This document shows, one piece after another, positions 8,792 to 17,302 of a stretch of 64,000 bases of DNA. Made by a program: the position numbers and the translations under genes. How positions within the stretch are numbered: position 1 is the first letter of the stretch; the number at the start of each line of letters is the position of its first letter. Origin of the DNA: Catellatospora tritici (GTDB taxonomy: Bacteria; Actinomycetota; Actinomycetes; Mycobacteriales; Micromonosporaceae). The notes below the pieces were generated by a model that was not told the origin of the DNA, searched no databases, and was given only the letters and a program-made list of their open reading frames with translations. The stretch lies in NCBI RefSeq assembly GCF_019083965.1, contig NZ_JAHRCY010000009.1:248001-312000 (forward strand), given 5' to 3'.

Positions 8792-9687
8792 CCTCGCGCG
8801 GCGCGTGGCCCGCGCTGCCGCTGGACCGGTGGTCGGACACCCGCGACACGCTGCAGTTGTGGACGCAGATCGTGGGCAAGGTCCGGCTGGCCCTGGAGCC
8901 GATGGTCAACCACTGGTGGCAGGTGCCGCTGTACGTCGACGCCCGGGGCCTGACCACGTCGCTGATGCCGTACGGCGTCATCGGCTTGGAAATGGTCTTC
9001 GACTTCCGGCGGCACGTGCTGGAGCTGCGCACCACCGACGGGCGCGTCGCGGAGGTGGACCTGCGCGGCCGGTCCGTCGCCGACCTCTACGCCGACGTGC
9101 TGGCTCGGCTGGACGATCTGGACATCCAGGTCGACCTGATGGGACGGCCGGTGGAGCTGCCGGAGGTGGTGCCGTTCGCCGCCGACCGGCAGCACTGCGC
9201 CTACGACCCGGACTTCGCCCACGCGTTCTGGCTGTCGCTGGTGCAGACACACCGGGTGCTGACGGAGTTCCGGTCGCGGTTCGTCGGCAAGGTGAGCCCG
9301 GTGCACTTCTTCTGGGGCGCGTTCGACCTTGCGGTGACCAGGTTCTCGGGGCGGCCCGCGCCGCTGCACCCGGGCGGGGTGCCCAACTGCCCCGACCGGG
9401 TCAGCCAGGAGGCCTACAGCCACGAGGTGAGCAGCTGCGGCTACTGGCCGGGCGGCGGCGGGCAGGGCATCTTCTACGCGTACGCCTACCCGGAGCCGCC
9501 CGGCTTCCGGGACCGGGTCCCGGCCGGGGCCCACTATGACGAGCAGCTGGGCGAGTTCGTGCTGCCGTACGAGACCGTGGCGCGGGCCGACGACCCGGAC
9601 GCGGTGCTGCTGGCGTTCCTGCAGCACACCTACGACTCGGCCGCCGACCTGGCCGCGTGGGACCGCCCGAACCTGGAGCGGGTCTAG
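8788..9687 (+). CDS. DUF5996 family protein
   Basis: The 299-residue soluble protein matches the DUF5996 pattern. Markers are LQLWTQIVGKVRLALEP, NHWWQVPLYVDARGLTT, HFFWGAFDLAVTRFSGR and YSHEVSSCGYWPG. The repeated Trp, His and Cys in these blocks suggest a ligand- or metal-binding pocket, but no activity is established for the family. GTG 8788 overlaps the methyltransferase stop. The 3' end overlaps the opposing response-regulator gene by 4 bp at CTAG. Confidence 0.9.
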   Translation: MTSRGAWPALPLDRWSDTRDTLQLWTQIVGKVRLALEPMVNHWWQVPLYVDARGLTTSLMPYGVIGLEMVFDFRRHVLELRTTDGRVAEVDLRGRSVADLYADVLARLDDLDIQVDLMGRPVELPEVVPFAADRQHCAYDPDFAHAFWLSLVQTHRVLTEFRSRFVGKVSPVHFFWGAFDLAVTRFSGRPAPLHPGGVPNCPDRVSQEAYSHEVSSCGYWPGGGGQGIFYAYAYPEPPGFRDRVPAGAHYDEQLGEFVLPYETVARADDPDAVLLAFLQHTYDSAADLAAWDRPNLERV

Positions 9688-10334
9688 CCGCCCGCCCGCA
9701 GGTACGTCAGCACGGCCAGCACCCGCCGGTTGGTGTCGTCGGTCTGCGGCAGGTCGAGTTTGGTCAGGATGTTGCCGATGTGCTTACCGACCGCCGCCTC
9801 GGTCACGAACAGGCGCCGGGCGATCGCCGCGTTGGAGTGGCCCTCGGCGACCAGGGCCAGCACCTCACGTTCCCGGGCCGACAGGGCGGCCAGCGGATCG
9901 CGCGGCTGCCGCATCAGCCTGCGGACCACCTCCGGGTCGATGACAGTGCCGCCACCGACCACGGTGCGCAGCGCGGCGACGAAGTCCTCCAGGTCCGCGA
10001 CGCGGTCCTTGAGCAGATAGCCGACGCTTCGGCCGTCGCCGCTGTCGAGCAGGGTCGCGGCGTACTCGGGCTGGACGTGCTGGCTGAGCACCACCACGGC
10101 CAGCCCCGGCCGCTGCGCGCGCAGGGTCGCCGCGGCGCGCAGCCCCTCGTCGGACTGGCCGGGTGGCATCCGGATGTCGGTCACCACCAGGTCCGGCTCG
10201 TGCTCGGCCACGGCCCGCAGCAGGCTGTCGGCGTCGCCGACGGCGGCCACCACCTCGAACCCGAACCGGGCCAGCAGGCCGACCAGGCCCTCGCGCAGCA
10301 GCACCCCGTCCTCGGCGAGGACCACCCTGGTCAC
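9684..10334 (-). CDS. NarL/FixJ-family response regulator
   Basis: The 216-residue regulator has an N-terminal receiver domain (acidic AEDG near the start, phosphoacceptor Asp in DLVVTDIRMPPG, Lys in YLLKDRV) and a C-terminal LuxR-type HTH (LSAREREVLALVAEGHSNAAIARRL). It should be phosphorylated by the kinase encoded just upstream. GTG 10334 gives a 4-base GTGA overlap with the kinase stop and removes three residues from a possible longer start at 10343. Its targets are unknown. Confidence 0.93.
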   Translation of the reverse strand: MTRVVLAEDGVLLREGLVGLLARFGFEVVAAVGDADSLLRAVAEHEPDLVVTDIRMPPGQSDEGLRAAATLRAQRPGLAVVVLSQHVQPEYAATLLDSGDGRSVGYLLKDRVADLEDFVAALRTVVGGGTVIDPEVVRRLMRQPRDPLAALSAREREVLALVAEGHSNAAIARRLFVTEAAVGKHIGNILTKLDLPQTDDTNRRVLAVLTYLRAGG

Positions 10335-11638
10335 GGGGTGCACGGCAACTCCACCCGCACCAGGGTGGGTCCGCCGACCGGGCTGGCCAGCAGCAGCCGC
10401 CCGCGTACGGTGGCGGCGCGGTCGGCCAGTCCGGACAGTCCGGTGCCCCGGGCCGGGTCGGCGCCGCCCCGGCCGTCGTCGCGCACCTCCAGCACCAACA
10501 GGTCACCGCCGCGCGTCACCGTCACCTCGGCCCGGGTGGCCCCGGCGTGCTTGGCGGTGTTGGCCAGCGCCTCGGACGCGGCGAAGTAGGCGGTGCTCTC
10601 GACCAGGTCGGGCAGGCGCTCGGTGGCGTCGTCGGCGACGGCCACGGTGACCGGCAGCGGCGAGCGGTCGGCCAGTTCGCGCAGCGCGGCGGGCAGGCCG
10701 AGATCACGCAGGGTCTGCGGGGCGATGCCGTGGATCAGGTCGCGCAGCACCGTCATCAGCTCCTTGGCCTGCTCGTGGGCGCGGGTCAGCGGCGCGGCGG
10801 CGGGCGAGTCGTCAGCGGTGTCGAGGCGGGCCAGCGACAGCTGCAGGGTGAGGCTGGTCAGCCGGTGCTGCACACCGTCGTGCAGGTCGCGTTCGATGCG
10901 GCGGCGTTCGGCCTCGTACGCGGTCATCAGCCGGACGCGGGAGCGGGCGACCTCGCGCAGCGCGGTGGCGTCGCCGGGTGGGGCGCCGAGCAGCGCGCGG
11001 GCCAGCGCCGCCTGCCCGGCCGCGAGCAGGCCCAGCAGGTACGGCACGGCGGGCAGCAGCACCAGGGCCAGCAGCGCGTACGGCACCGCCTGCTGCGGGG
11101 TGTCCACGGTCGTGGCGCCCAGCGTGATCGGCCCCGCCCCCTCCGGGATGAGGAACGGCCCGGTCAGGAACGCGACCTCGATGAACAGCAACAGCGCGAC
11201 CATGCCGTAGACCAGCGGCACGAGACTGCCGAGCAGGACCGCGTACAGCACCTCCCGCCAGGTCGCGGCCTCGCTGTAGCGGGTGCGCAGCCACGCGGCG
11301 ACGGCGGGTCGGTGTGCCGAGGTGACCGGGCGGTCGTCGGCCAGGCCGAGCCGCCATCGCTCGGCCACCGCCAGCGGGATCGACAGCAACGGGGCGACGA
11401 GCACGGCCAGCACCGTACAGACCAGCGGCGCGATGACGTCGAGCTGGCGCAGCGGTGCTCCGTCGGCCAGGCGGCGGCCGGTGGCGAACCAGGTCAGGGC
11501 CACCAGCAGCACCCCCGGCGCGACGACGGCGGCGACGGGCACGGTGGTGGCGAGGTAGGCCATGGCACGCCACGGCCAGGCGGAGAGCAGGTATCGGCGG
11601 CGCCGCAGCGCCGGCAGCAGATATTGATCAACAGGCAC
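10331..11638 (-). CDS. Sensor histidine kinase (HisKA_3 type)
   Basis: The 435-residue membrane kinase has about six hydrophobic segments in the first 220 residues, then a HisKA_3 dimerisation helix with phosphoacceptor His in RRRIERDLHDGVQHRL, and a HATPase domain with DDGRGG and GTGLSGLADR. This is the usual partner of NarL-type regulators. No periplasmic sensor domain is visible, so the signal is probably sensed in or near the membrane. GTG 11638 lies 6 nt after a TAGCGT box, which suggests leaderless expression. Confidence 0.93.
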   Translation of the reverse strand: MPVDQYLLPALRRRRYLLSAWPWRAMAYLATTVPVAAVVAPGVLLVALTWFATGRRLADGAPLRQLDVIAPLVCTVLAVLVAPLLSIPLAVAERWRLGLADDRPVTSAHRPAVAAWLRTRYSEAATWREVLYAVLLGSLVPLVYGMVALLLFIEVAFLTGPFLIPEGAGPITLGATTVDTPQQAVPYALLALVLLPAVPYLLGLLAAGQAALARALLGAPPGDATALREVARSRVRLMTAYEAERRRIERDLHDGVQHRLTSLTLQLSLARLDTADDSPAAAPLTRAHEQAKELMTVLRDLIHGIAPQTLRDLGLPAALRELADRSPLPVTVAVADDATERLPDLVESTAYFAASEALANTAKHAGATRAEVTVTRGGDLLVLEVRDDGRGGADPARGTGLSGLADRAATVRGRLLLASPVGGPTLVRVELPCTP

Positions 11639-11715
11639 GCGACCACGCTATCCACGGCGACGGCGCGAACCCAGCCGCCTGCGCATAGTTCCCGGGTATG
11701 CCCAGCCCTACCTTT

Positions 11716-12555
11716 TCAGCCGACCGGGTCGTGGTCGTGCACGACCAGGACCGGGCAGCCCGCGTGGTGCAGCATCGCCTGGCTGGTCGACCCGCGCAGC
11801 ATGCCCGCGATGCCGCCGTGCCCACGGCACCCGGAGACCAGCAGCTCGGCGCCGCGCGAGAACTGCGTCAGCACCTTGGCGGCGTCACCGTTCAGGTCGA
11901 CCCGGTTCACGTCCACGGCCGGGTAGCGCTTGGTCCAGGGGTCGAACATCGCCGCCAGGGTGGCCTCGTCCCTGGCCGCGTCACCATGGCTCGACCGCAC
12001 ATGCACAGCGGTCAGCCCGACCCCGCGCAGTGCCGCCTCCTCGAAGGCCAGCCCGAGCGCGTGCACCGCGTAAGGCGAGGAGCTGACCCCGACCACGACC
12101 CGGCCGCGCGCCGGGTTGTCCGGGTCGTCGGTGCGGGGACGGATCACCGCCACCGGGCAGTGCGCGTGCATCGCGGTCTGCAGGCTGGTCGAGCCGATGA
12201 CCATGTCGTAGAAGCCGCTGTGCCCCTTGCTGCCCACCACGATCATGCTGGCGTGGTCGGACTCGTTGATGAGGGCGTGCGTGCTGTCGTCGTTGACGGT
12301 GACCGTCTGCACGGTGAGGCCCGGATGGCCGGCCAGGGCCACGTCACGGGCCCGGTCGGCCGCCGCGTGACCCGCGTCGTCGAGTTCTCGGGAGATGTAG
12401 TCGTAGCCGACCCGGGGGCCGGGTGAGTCGATCACGTACACGAGTTTCAGCGGCAGGTCGTGCCGTTGCGCGGTGTCGGCCGCCCATTCGATCGCGGGCT
12501 GGGACACCGTGGTCCCGTCGACGCCGACGGTGATCGGGCGCTCCAGGGTCTGCAC
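11716..12555 (-). CDS. Universal stress protein, two tandem UspA domains
   Basis: The 279-residue protein contains two UspA domains (about 1-145 and 150-279). The first has the ATP-binding-type GxxGHSGF pattern (VVGSKGHSGFYDMVIGS) and the second GCRGHGGIAGMLRGS. Such proteins bind ATP and are induced by stress or hypoxia in actinobacteria. GTG 12555 is preceded by a strong GGAAGGAGG at 6 nt. It lies directly downstream of nothing on its strand, so it probably has its own promoter. Confidence 0.93.
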   Translation of the reverse strand: MQTLERPITVGVDGTTVSQPAIEWAADTAQRHDLPLKLVYVIDSPGPRVGYDYISRELDDAGHAAADRARDVALAGHPGLTVQTVTVNDDSTHALINESDHASMIVVGSKGHSGFYDMVIGSTSLQTAMHAHCPVAVIRPRTDDPDNPARGRVVVGVSSSPYAVHALGLAFEEAALRGVGLTAVHVRSSHGDAARDEATLAAMFDPWTKRYPAVDVNRVDLNGDAAKVLTQFSRGAELLVSGCRGHGGIAGMLRGSTSQAMLHHAGCPVLVVHDHDPVG

Positions 12556-12667
12556 TGGCGGCCTCCTTCCGGCCTAGCCTGCGGTGGCCGGTCGGCGCGT
12601 GCACTCCGCCACCGCATACAGGCTAACCCCGGCACGACCTGCCTGTTCACGTCCTGCGAGTACGGCC

Positions 12668-12703
12668 AAAGCCCAGCCGCCGGGGGCGCGGCGGCTGGGC
12701 TTT
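12668..12703 (-). terminator. Strong intrinsic terminator hairpin
   Basis: A perfect 14-bp stem (AAAGCCCAGCCGCC at 12668-12681 with its complement at 12690-12703) encloses an 8-nt loop. The A/T ends give a short U-run on either strand. It probably insulates the universal stress gene from the DoxX transcript upstream. Confidence 0.75.
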
Positions 12704-12976
12704 CGCTCGACGTCGCGGCCACGCGAGCCACCGACCGAGCCCGGACAGCCGGTTTCTCCGCAGGGTGACCGCGTCCGGATGCCCCTCGGAACACGGTTAA
12801 CGGCGGGCTCCCACGCTGCATCGGGAGAGGTCGACTGCCGGGCACGGGTTACCCACGCCGAGCTCCGGCCAAACCTGTCCGGCGGGTCTGCCCGACCCGC
12901 CCCCGATTCGCCCTCGCCTGGCGCCCGCTTTCGCGAACGTGCCTGGCGAGCGGCCGCCAAGGTCCACCCGCGCGGC

Positions 12977-13036
12977 GGCCCGGCCCGCCCCGGCCCGGCC
13001 CGCCCCGGCCCGGCGCGACGCCCCGGCCCGGCCCGG
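12977..13036. repeat. GC-only tandem repeat tract
   Basis: About 60 bp consist of imperfect repeats of a 15-nt unit, CCCGGCCCGCCCCGG, directly downstream of the DoxX gene stop. It is probably slippage-derived low-complexity DNA; no coding role is likely. Confidence 0.7.
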
Positions 13037-13044
13037 TGGTGCTC

Positions 13045-13449
13045 TCAGAAGAGCGGTCCGGTCAGTGTCCAGCCCGCCGTCTCGGTGCGGAACAGCACGA
13101 AGGCCAGCAGCAGGCCCCCGACGATCGCGATGTTCTTCATGAACATCGCCAGCTCGGTGGCCTTGGTCGCCGGGTCGGTGTCGGTCCAGAAGTGGTGCAC
13201 CCGGAACGCCGTGGCCAGCAGGAACAGAATCAACATCAGCGAGCCGAGATCGCCGAGGATCCCCAGCGCGACCGACAGGCCGCCGAGCAGGATCCAGGCG
13301 CCCGTGGCCCGCACCATGCCCCCGGCCACGGGCGCGTTGCGATACTCGGAGTAGCCGACGACGTCCTGTGGCTTGGTCAAATGGTTGATTCCGGAGCCCA
13401 GGAAGATCAGCGCCAGCAGAATCCGGCCGATGAGCAAGAGGACATCCAT
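13045..13449 (-). CDS. DoxX family membrane protein
   Basis: The 134-residue protein has four hydrophobic helices and the DoxX pattern: an N-terminal IGRILLALIFLGSGINHL, a central GAWILLGGLSVALG, and HHFW before the last helices. DoxX proteins are small inner-membrane components linked to redox or thiol stress, with poorly defined chemistry. ATG 13449 was chosen because GGAGGAG lies 4 nt upstream; a TTG 12 nt earlier would overlap that site. A second DoxX gene occurs at 49233-49607. Confidence 0.9.
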   Translation of the reverse strand: MDVLLLIGRILLALIFLGSGINHLTKPQDVVGYSEYRNAPVAGGMVRATGAWILLGGLSVALGILGDLGSLMLILFLLATAFRVHHFWTDTDPATKATELAMFMKNIAIVGGLLLAFVLFRTETAGWTLTGPLF

Positions 13450-13501
13450 GATCTCCTCCAATATTTGCTATATGCGCAGATAAAGCATATATCGGCGGTA
13501 T

Positions 13502-13858
13502 GCGGTAGCGCCGCGCTCGCACAACCTCGGCCACGCCGAGGGGCTGTTCCATCCGGTCCACAGCAACGTGTCGACGCACTCCGGCGGGTTCACCGACTGC
13601 TGTACCTCACCGGCGACGACACCGGATCCCGGGTGCTGCGCGCGGCCACCCGCCATCAGGGCGCTCTCACCGGGCACCCGTCGACGGTCGCGCTCGGCGG
13701 CGCGCCTCGGCCTGGACATCGGCGACGGCGAGCCGGTTGCGCTTCGGCGACGGAGACGGCCGGCAGTCCTTCGGCCTTTGGATGGTGGGATCTCAACGGC
13801 CAGGCCACCACGGATTTCGATCACGCGACCTACCGCCCGCATCCTTGAACCAGCCCGT
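13502..13858 (+). pseudogene. Possible decayed coding region, frames interrupted
   Basis: Protein-like segments appear in successive frames: HNLGHAEGLFHPVHSN, then RLLYLTGDDTGSRVLRAATR, then RLRFGDGDGRQSFGLWM and FGWWDLNGQATTDFDHATY. No single frame is open with a start and ribosome binding site. The most likely reading is a frameshifted remnant of an old gene; I cannot name the family. It may instead be noncoding DNA that looks protein-like by chance. Confidence 0.3.
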
Positions 13859-13877
13859 CGACAAGGGGCACCTTCTA

Positions 13878-14156
13878 CTACGGAAACGGCATGAAAGACA
13901 GCAGTACCGCTCCGACTTCCTCCTGATTTGCGTAGTCGACAGCGCTTTGCCGGATGGACGCGCCATCCACACGCAACCATCCATTGGCGCTGGTGGATGC
14001 ACCTGTTCGGCTGATGTCACGCATCTGAATGTTTGTTAACACTACTCCATGACTTTGGAGACCAGGCGCGAGGCTGCCAGTGTTGTCAATTGAACGTGCA
14101 CGGTCGCTTGTGACTACGATTTCGGTTATTTCAAGCCTCGCACTGATCACGGCCAC
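13878..14156 (-). CDS. Small hypothetical ORF overlapping the start of the binding-protein gene
   Basis: A 92-codon frame has natural-looking composition (for example QSHGVVLTNIQMRDI and WLRVDGASIRQSAVDY) and lower GC than its surroundings. It overlaps the 5' end of the divergent solute-binding-protein gene by 77 bp, and no clear ribosome binding site precedes its ATG. A downstream start could avoid the overlap. It may be a real small protein linked to the adjacent unit, a remnant, or a chance ORF. No family is recognised. Confidence 0.25.
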   Translation of the reverse strand: MAVISARLEITEIVVTSDRARSIDNTGSLAPGLQSHGVVLTNIQMRDISRTGASTSANGWLRVDGASIRQSAVDYANQEEVGAVLLSFMPFP

Positions 14157-15015
14157 GGGGTCCTGCAGCGTGTTCCGTCACGAGAGCCCTCCCTCGGTCC
14201 AGGAATACCTCAAGCAGTCACATATCTACGGCCAGCCGAAACTGCGTATCGGCGTGACCAGGGACCTTCCGCTACTCGGGATCCAGGACTCCAAAGGCGA
14301 GTTCAGCGGCTTCGACGTCGAAGTCGGCCGGCTCATCGCGGAAGAGTTGGGTTATAGCAGGCCAGGTGAGGTCGAGTTCGTCGGCATCAACGTCCTCGAG
14401 CGCATCACCAAGATCGAGGACGGCTCCGTCGACATGGTTCTGGCCAGTCTGACCGACACCGAGGACCGCCGAAAGCACATCAAGTTCGCAGGCCCGTATA
14501 TCGTCACGGACCAGAAGGTGATGGTCCCCAAGAGCTCGGAGAACAGCGTCCGCAGCATCACCGATCTGCGCGGCAAACGCGTCTGCGTGCCAGGACCCTA
14601 TACGACGTCCTTCACGAACCTGCAGGCGCTCAACCTGGGTCTCGACATCAGGCCGATGGCGTCCGCCCGGGACTGCTACAACGGCCTGCTGCAGAAGCCG
14701 CCGGCGTTCGACGCAATGAGCACCGGGGAAACGATTCTGGCAGGCTTTCTCTACGCCACTCCGGGCAAGTTCAGCATCGTGCCGAGCATCACGATCGGAC
14801 CTGGTGAACCAGTTGGGGTGGGGATCCCGATAGACGATCCGCATCTGCAGGCGCTGGTCGGATACATCCTGAAGAAGCAGTACGACAAACGAAAGAACAG
14901 CCGCTGGCAGATCGCCTACGACACGACACTGGCAAAGATCCTCGGCCCGAAGTCGCAGCCGCCTCCGCAGAACGTGATCGAACTTACCGATCATGCCGAC
15001 GCGGACACCCGCTGA
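14080..15015 (+). CDS. Extracellular solute-binding protein, family 3-like
   Basis: The 311-residue protein resembles amino-acid-type periplasmic binding proteins (SBP_bac_3): LRIGVTRDLPLLGIQDSKGEFSGFDVEVGRLIAEELG, a hinge with ERITKIEDGSVDMVLASLTDTEDR, and DLRGKRVCVPGPYTTSF. A hydrophobic N-terminus ends in ATGSC, a weak lipobox, so it is probably a surface lipoprotein. No transporter permease or ATPase is beside it. The next two genes encode a membrane protein (11 bp away) and an ASS-like enzyme, so it may serve as a ligand sensor rather than an importer subunit. GTG 14080 is the likely start, with TTG 14083 possible. Confidence 0.85.
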   Translation: MLSIERARSLVTTISVISSLALITATGSCSVFRHESPPSVQEYLKQSHIYGQPKLRIGVTRDLPLLGIQDSKGEFSGFDVEVGRLIAEELGYSRPGEVEFVGINVLERITKIEDGSVDMVLASLTDTEDRRKHIKFAGPYIVTDQKVMVPKSSENSVRSITDLRGKRVCVPGPYTTSFTNLQALNLGLDIRPMASARDCYNGLLQKPPAFDAMSTGETILAGFLYATPGKFSIVPSITIGPGEPVGVGIPIDDPHLQALVGYILKKQYDKRKNSRWQIAYDTTLAKILGPKSQPPPQNVIELTDHADADTR

Positions 15016-15026
15016 GAGGCATCGAC

Positions 15027-16055
15027 ATGGTTCAGACAACCGGTGCCGCCAGCAGGCACTCCGACGACGAGCCCCGAGAGTGGCTCAGCCGCAGCGACTT
15101 CACCTTCGGGTTTCTGAGCATCGGCATCCCTGCCGTCCTGTCGGTACTGCGGCTCTGGGTGGAAGCAGGCGGCGACCTGCAGACCACGCTGCTGCTGGTG
15201 GAGAACGTGCCGCCGCTCAACCTGGTCGCGTCGCTGATCGCCACCGCCACCTGGTTCGTCACCGCGGTCCTGGTGGCGGTGTTCGCCGTGGGCGGCGTCC
15301 TGAACGCCAGTGATCGGAACCTGACCCGCGGGCGGCTGTTCCTGGTCGCACGCTGGTCCTCGCGCACTCCGCCCTGGCTCAAGGTCGTCACCTTCGTGAT
15401 GGCGGCCCTGACCTGGCAGATCCTCTTCCTGCCACTGCTGGGCCTTGCCGCCTGCGCGGCGTTCCAGGTCGCCGCCGGCCGATCACTCCGATGGCCACTG
15501 CTCGTCGGGCTCGCGCTCGGGCTGGTCGCCTACCTGGCGATCCTTTGGCCGACCCTGAGCGCGGCGAGGACAACCCACGAGTACCGGGTGATCGCGCTGC
15601 TGGTGATTCCAGCGTTCTTGGCCGTCGTGGTCGCAGGACCACTACTGCCGAAGCTGGTCCTGCCGATCGCGATATTCGCCCACGTCGCCGCGTTCTGCTT
15701 CTTCGTCTGGGCCGGTATTCCGCTGATCACCGAGCCGGTTCTGCCGCTGTCGGTCGTGGTTCAGCAGACTCCCGCCGCCGATGGGGACGACCAGCTTCGC
15801 TACCTGCGCGGACATGTGGTCAACGTCGATGACCGGTACATCACGCTGCTGAGAGAGAACGGCGGAATCCAGTACATCCTCAACGACGAGGTGGTGGCCC
15901 GGTTCCTCTGCCCGGCCTCCGAGGAGCTGCCCATGTACGGGAAGCTCAACGTGCACGGCTTCCGGGTGGAGGACTCCGTACTGAGGGCAACCGGCCGCCG
16001 CATCCGGCCGGCCGCCGAGATGGCACCGGCCTGCCGGGCAGCGCCCTACGAGTAA
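15027..16055 (+). CDS. Polytopic membrane protein with C-terminal soluble domain
   Basis: The 342-residue protein has about seven hydrophobic segments between residues 28 and 235, followed by a soluble domain of about 100 residues that contains RYLRGHVVNVDDRYITLLRENGG and YGKLNVHGFRVED. I do not recognise the family. It starts 11 bp after the binding-protein gene with GAGAGGC upstream, so they are cotranscribed. The sequence is unlike ABC permeases: no EAA motif is visible. A signalling or export role with the neighbouring binding protein is inference. Confidence 0.85.
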   Translation: MVQTTGAASRHSDDEPREWLSRSDFTFGFLSIGIPAVLSVLRLWVEAGGDLQTTLLLVENVPPLNLVASLIATATWFVTAVLVAVFAVGGVLNASDRNLTRGRLFLVARWSSRTPPWLKVVTFVMAALTWQILFLPLLGLAACAAFQVAAGRSLRWPLLVGLALGLVAYLAILWPTLSAARTTHEYRVIALLVIPAFLAVVVAGPLLPKLVLPIAIFAHVAAFCFFVWAGIPLITEPVLPLSVVVQQTPAADGDDQLRYLRGHVVNVDDRYITLLRENGGIQYILNDEVVARFLCPASEELPMYGKLNVHGFRVEDSVLRATGRRIRPAAEMAPACRAAPYE

Positions 16056-16112
16056 GCCGTCATCCGGCTGTGAGGCGCCAGACCTCGAAAGCCGGGTCTA
16101 AGGAGGGTTGCC

Positions 16113-17279
16113 ATGAGCCGCCTCGGCTCCCGGAACATACGTTGCATCGACGATCTCGACGATCTTGACCCGGAGGTGCCGGTAGTAACCCTTTTCAGTG
16201 GCGGTCTCGACGGCATGTACCTCCTGCACCTGCTGGCACAGCGCCGGTTGGCCAAGGTGATCCCCCTGGCCGTGGACCTCGGTGGCAACATCGACCAGTC
16301 GAAGATCGACAACGTCACGGACGCGTTCGGGTTCAAGGTCTGCGTACTCGAGCGCAGCCAGTACTTCGCCGAGCAGTTCGTGCTCCCGGCACTGCACGCG
16401 CAGGCGGTCTACCTCGGTGTACACCCGATCAGCGCCTCATTGAGCCGACCGCTCATCGCCGCCGAGGGCGTTGCTCTCGCCCGCGACGTAGGCGCACAAG
16501 CGCTGCTGCACACGGCCAACCAGTCGCAGAACACCCTGCGGCGGCTCAACGGTGCGATCACACAGCTCGGTTTCATTGGCAGCTTCGGCTCGCCGTACGA
16601 ACTGTCGATCGTCTCCAGGTCACACAAACGCGACGGACTGGCCGGCTATGGACTGCTCACCGCCGACGACCACGCGGTCAGCGCGGACTCGAACCTGTGG
16701 TGCCGCGAGTTCGAGTCCGGGTCGCTGGACGATCCCGAGCAGTTCACAGTCGACCCGTCGCTCTATCTCTGGAGCGCGCAGGAGGCCGACCGCGAACCGC
16801 TCGAACTCACGCTCGGTTTCACCGAGGGGCGTCCGGTCTCGATCGACGGCGAGCCCACAGACCTTGTACGCCTCATCGACGAGCTGAACAGGACGGTTGG
16901 CCGGTTCGGTATCGGCAGGTACGCCGGCCTCGAGCAACTCGCCGCCGGGGTGAAGGTACTGGAGGTGCGGGAGATGCCGGCGGCAGCAGCGCTGCTCATG
17001 GCCTACCGCCAACTGGAGTCGGCAGTGGTCGACAGCGAGATGATCCGCGAGAAGATGTCGATGGAGCAGATCTGGACCCGAGAGGCCGTGGAGGGCCGCT
17101 GGTTCGGCGAGTTGCGCTCCGCCGCGGACGCCTTCATCGGCTCGGTGGCTCGGCGCGTGACCGGCAGTGTGCGGCTGGCCCTGTCGGCCGGCAGGCTCGA
17201 GGTGACCGCGATCCGGGCCAAGGACCCGCTGTACGTGCGCGACCGGGAAGCCTGGGAGAGGGAGATCACCGGTGCTTGA
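16113..17279 (+). CDS. Argininosuccinate synthase-like ATP pyrophosphatase
   Basis: The 388-residue protein follows argininosuccinate synthase along its length. It has an N-terminal PP-loop SGGLDGM at 29-35, SADSNLWCREFESGSLDDP in the position of the conserved S.D.NLW.R..E.G.LEDP block, and a C-terminal GRFGIGRYAGLEQLAAGVKVLEVREMPAA. The PP-loop departs from the canonical SGGLDTS, and canonical substrate-binding Gly/Thr positions in the middle are changed (HTANQSQNTLRRLNG). It probably adenylates a carboxylate or ureido group for amine ligation, with a different substrate. AAGGAGG lies 7 nt before ATG. No argH or other arg gene is nearby. Confidence 0.85.
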   Translation: MSRLGSRNIRCIDDLDDLDPEVPVVTLFSGGLDGMYLLHLLAQRRLAKVIPLAVDLGGNIDQSKIDNVTDAFGFKVCVLERSQYFAEQFVLPALHAQAVYLGVHPISASLSRPLIAAEGVALARDVGAQALLHTANQSQNTLRRLNGAITQLGFIGSFGSPYELSIVSRSHKRDGLAGYGLLTADDHAVSADSNLWCREFESGSLDDPEQFTVDPSLYLWSAQEADREPLELTLGFTEGRPVSIDGEPTDLVRLIDELNRTVGRFGIGRYAGLEQLAAGVKVLEVREMPAAAALLMAYRQLESAVVDSEMIREKMSMEQIWTREAVEGRWFGELRSAADAFIGSVARRVTGSVRLALSAGRLEVTAIRAKDPLYVRDREAWEREITGA

Positions 17280-17302
17280 TGCTCGTTCCCGGTCGCGGCG
17301 GC

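Larger units (their letters stand above)
12556..13044. other. Intergenic region with no convincing gene (489 bp)
   Basis: This gap between two minus-strand genes holds a strong hairpin at 12668-12703 and a low-complexity CCCGG/CCCCGG tract at 12977-13036. I saw no ORF with a ribosome binding site and normal codon use, and no tRNA. The 12740-12900 part has several possible stems, but I could not match it to a known riboswitch. Confidence 0.5.

Noticed and set aside
12720..12960. Possible riboswitch or structured RNA on the minus strand between the DoxX and stress-protein genes
   Set aside because: Several stems can be drawn, but I could not match conserved positions of the cyclic-di-AMP (ydaO) motif or other known classes, and a terminator separates it from the stress-protein gene.
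13468..13980. 170-codon minus-strand frame
   Set aside because: Composition is Arg/Ser/Gly-rich as expected for an out-of-frame reading of high-GC DNA, with no ribosome binding site or domain.
17280..17302. tRNA or attachment site at the junction of the ASS-like unit and the LacI gene
   Set aside because: Only 23 bp are present with no tRNA-like fold or direct repeat; no mobile-element boundary could be supported.
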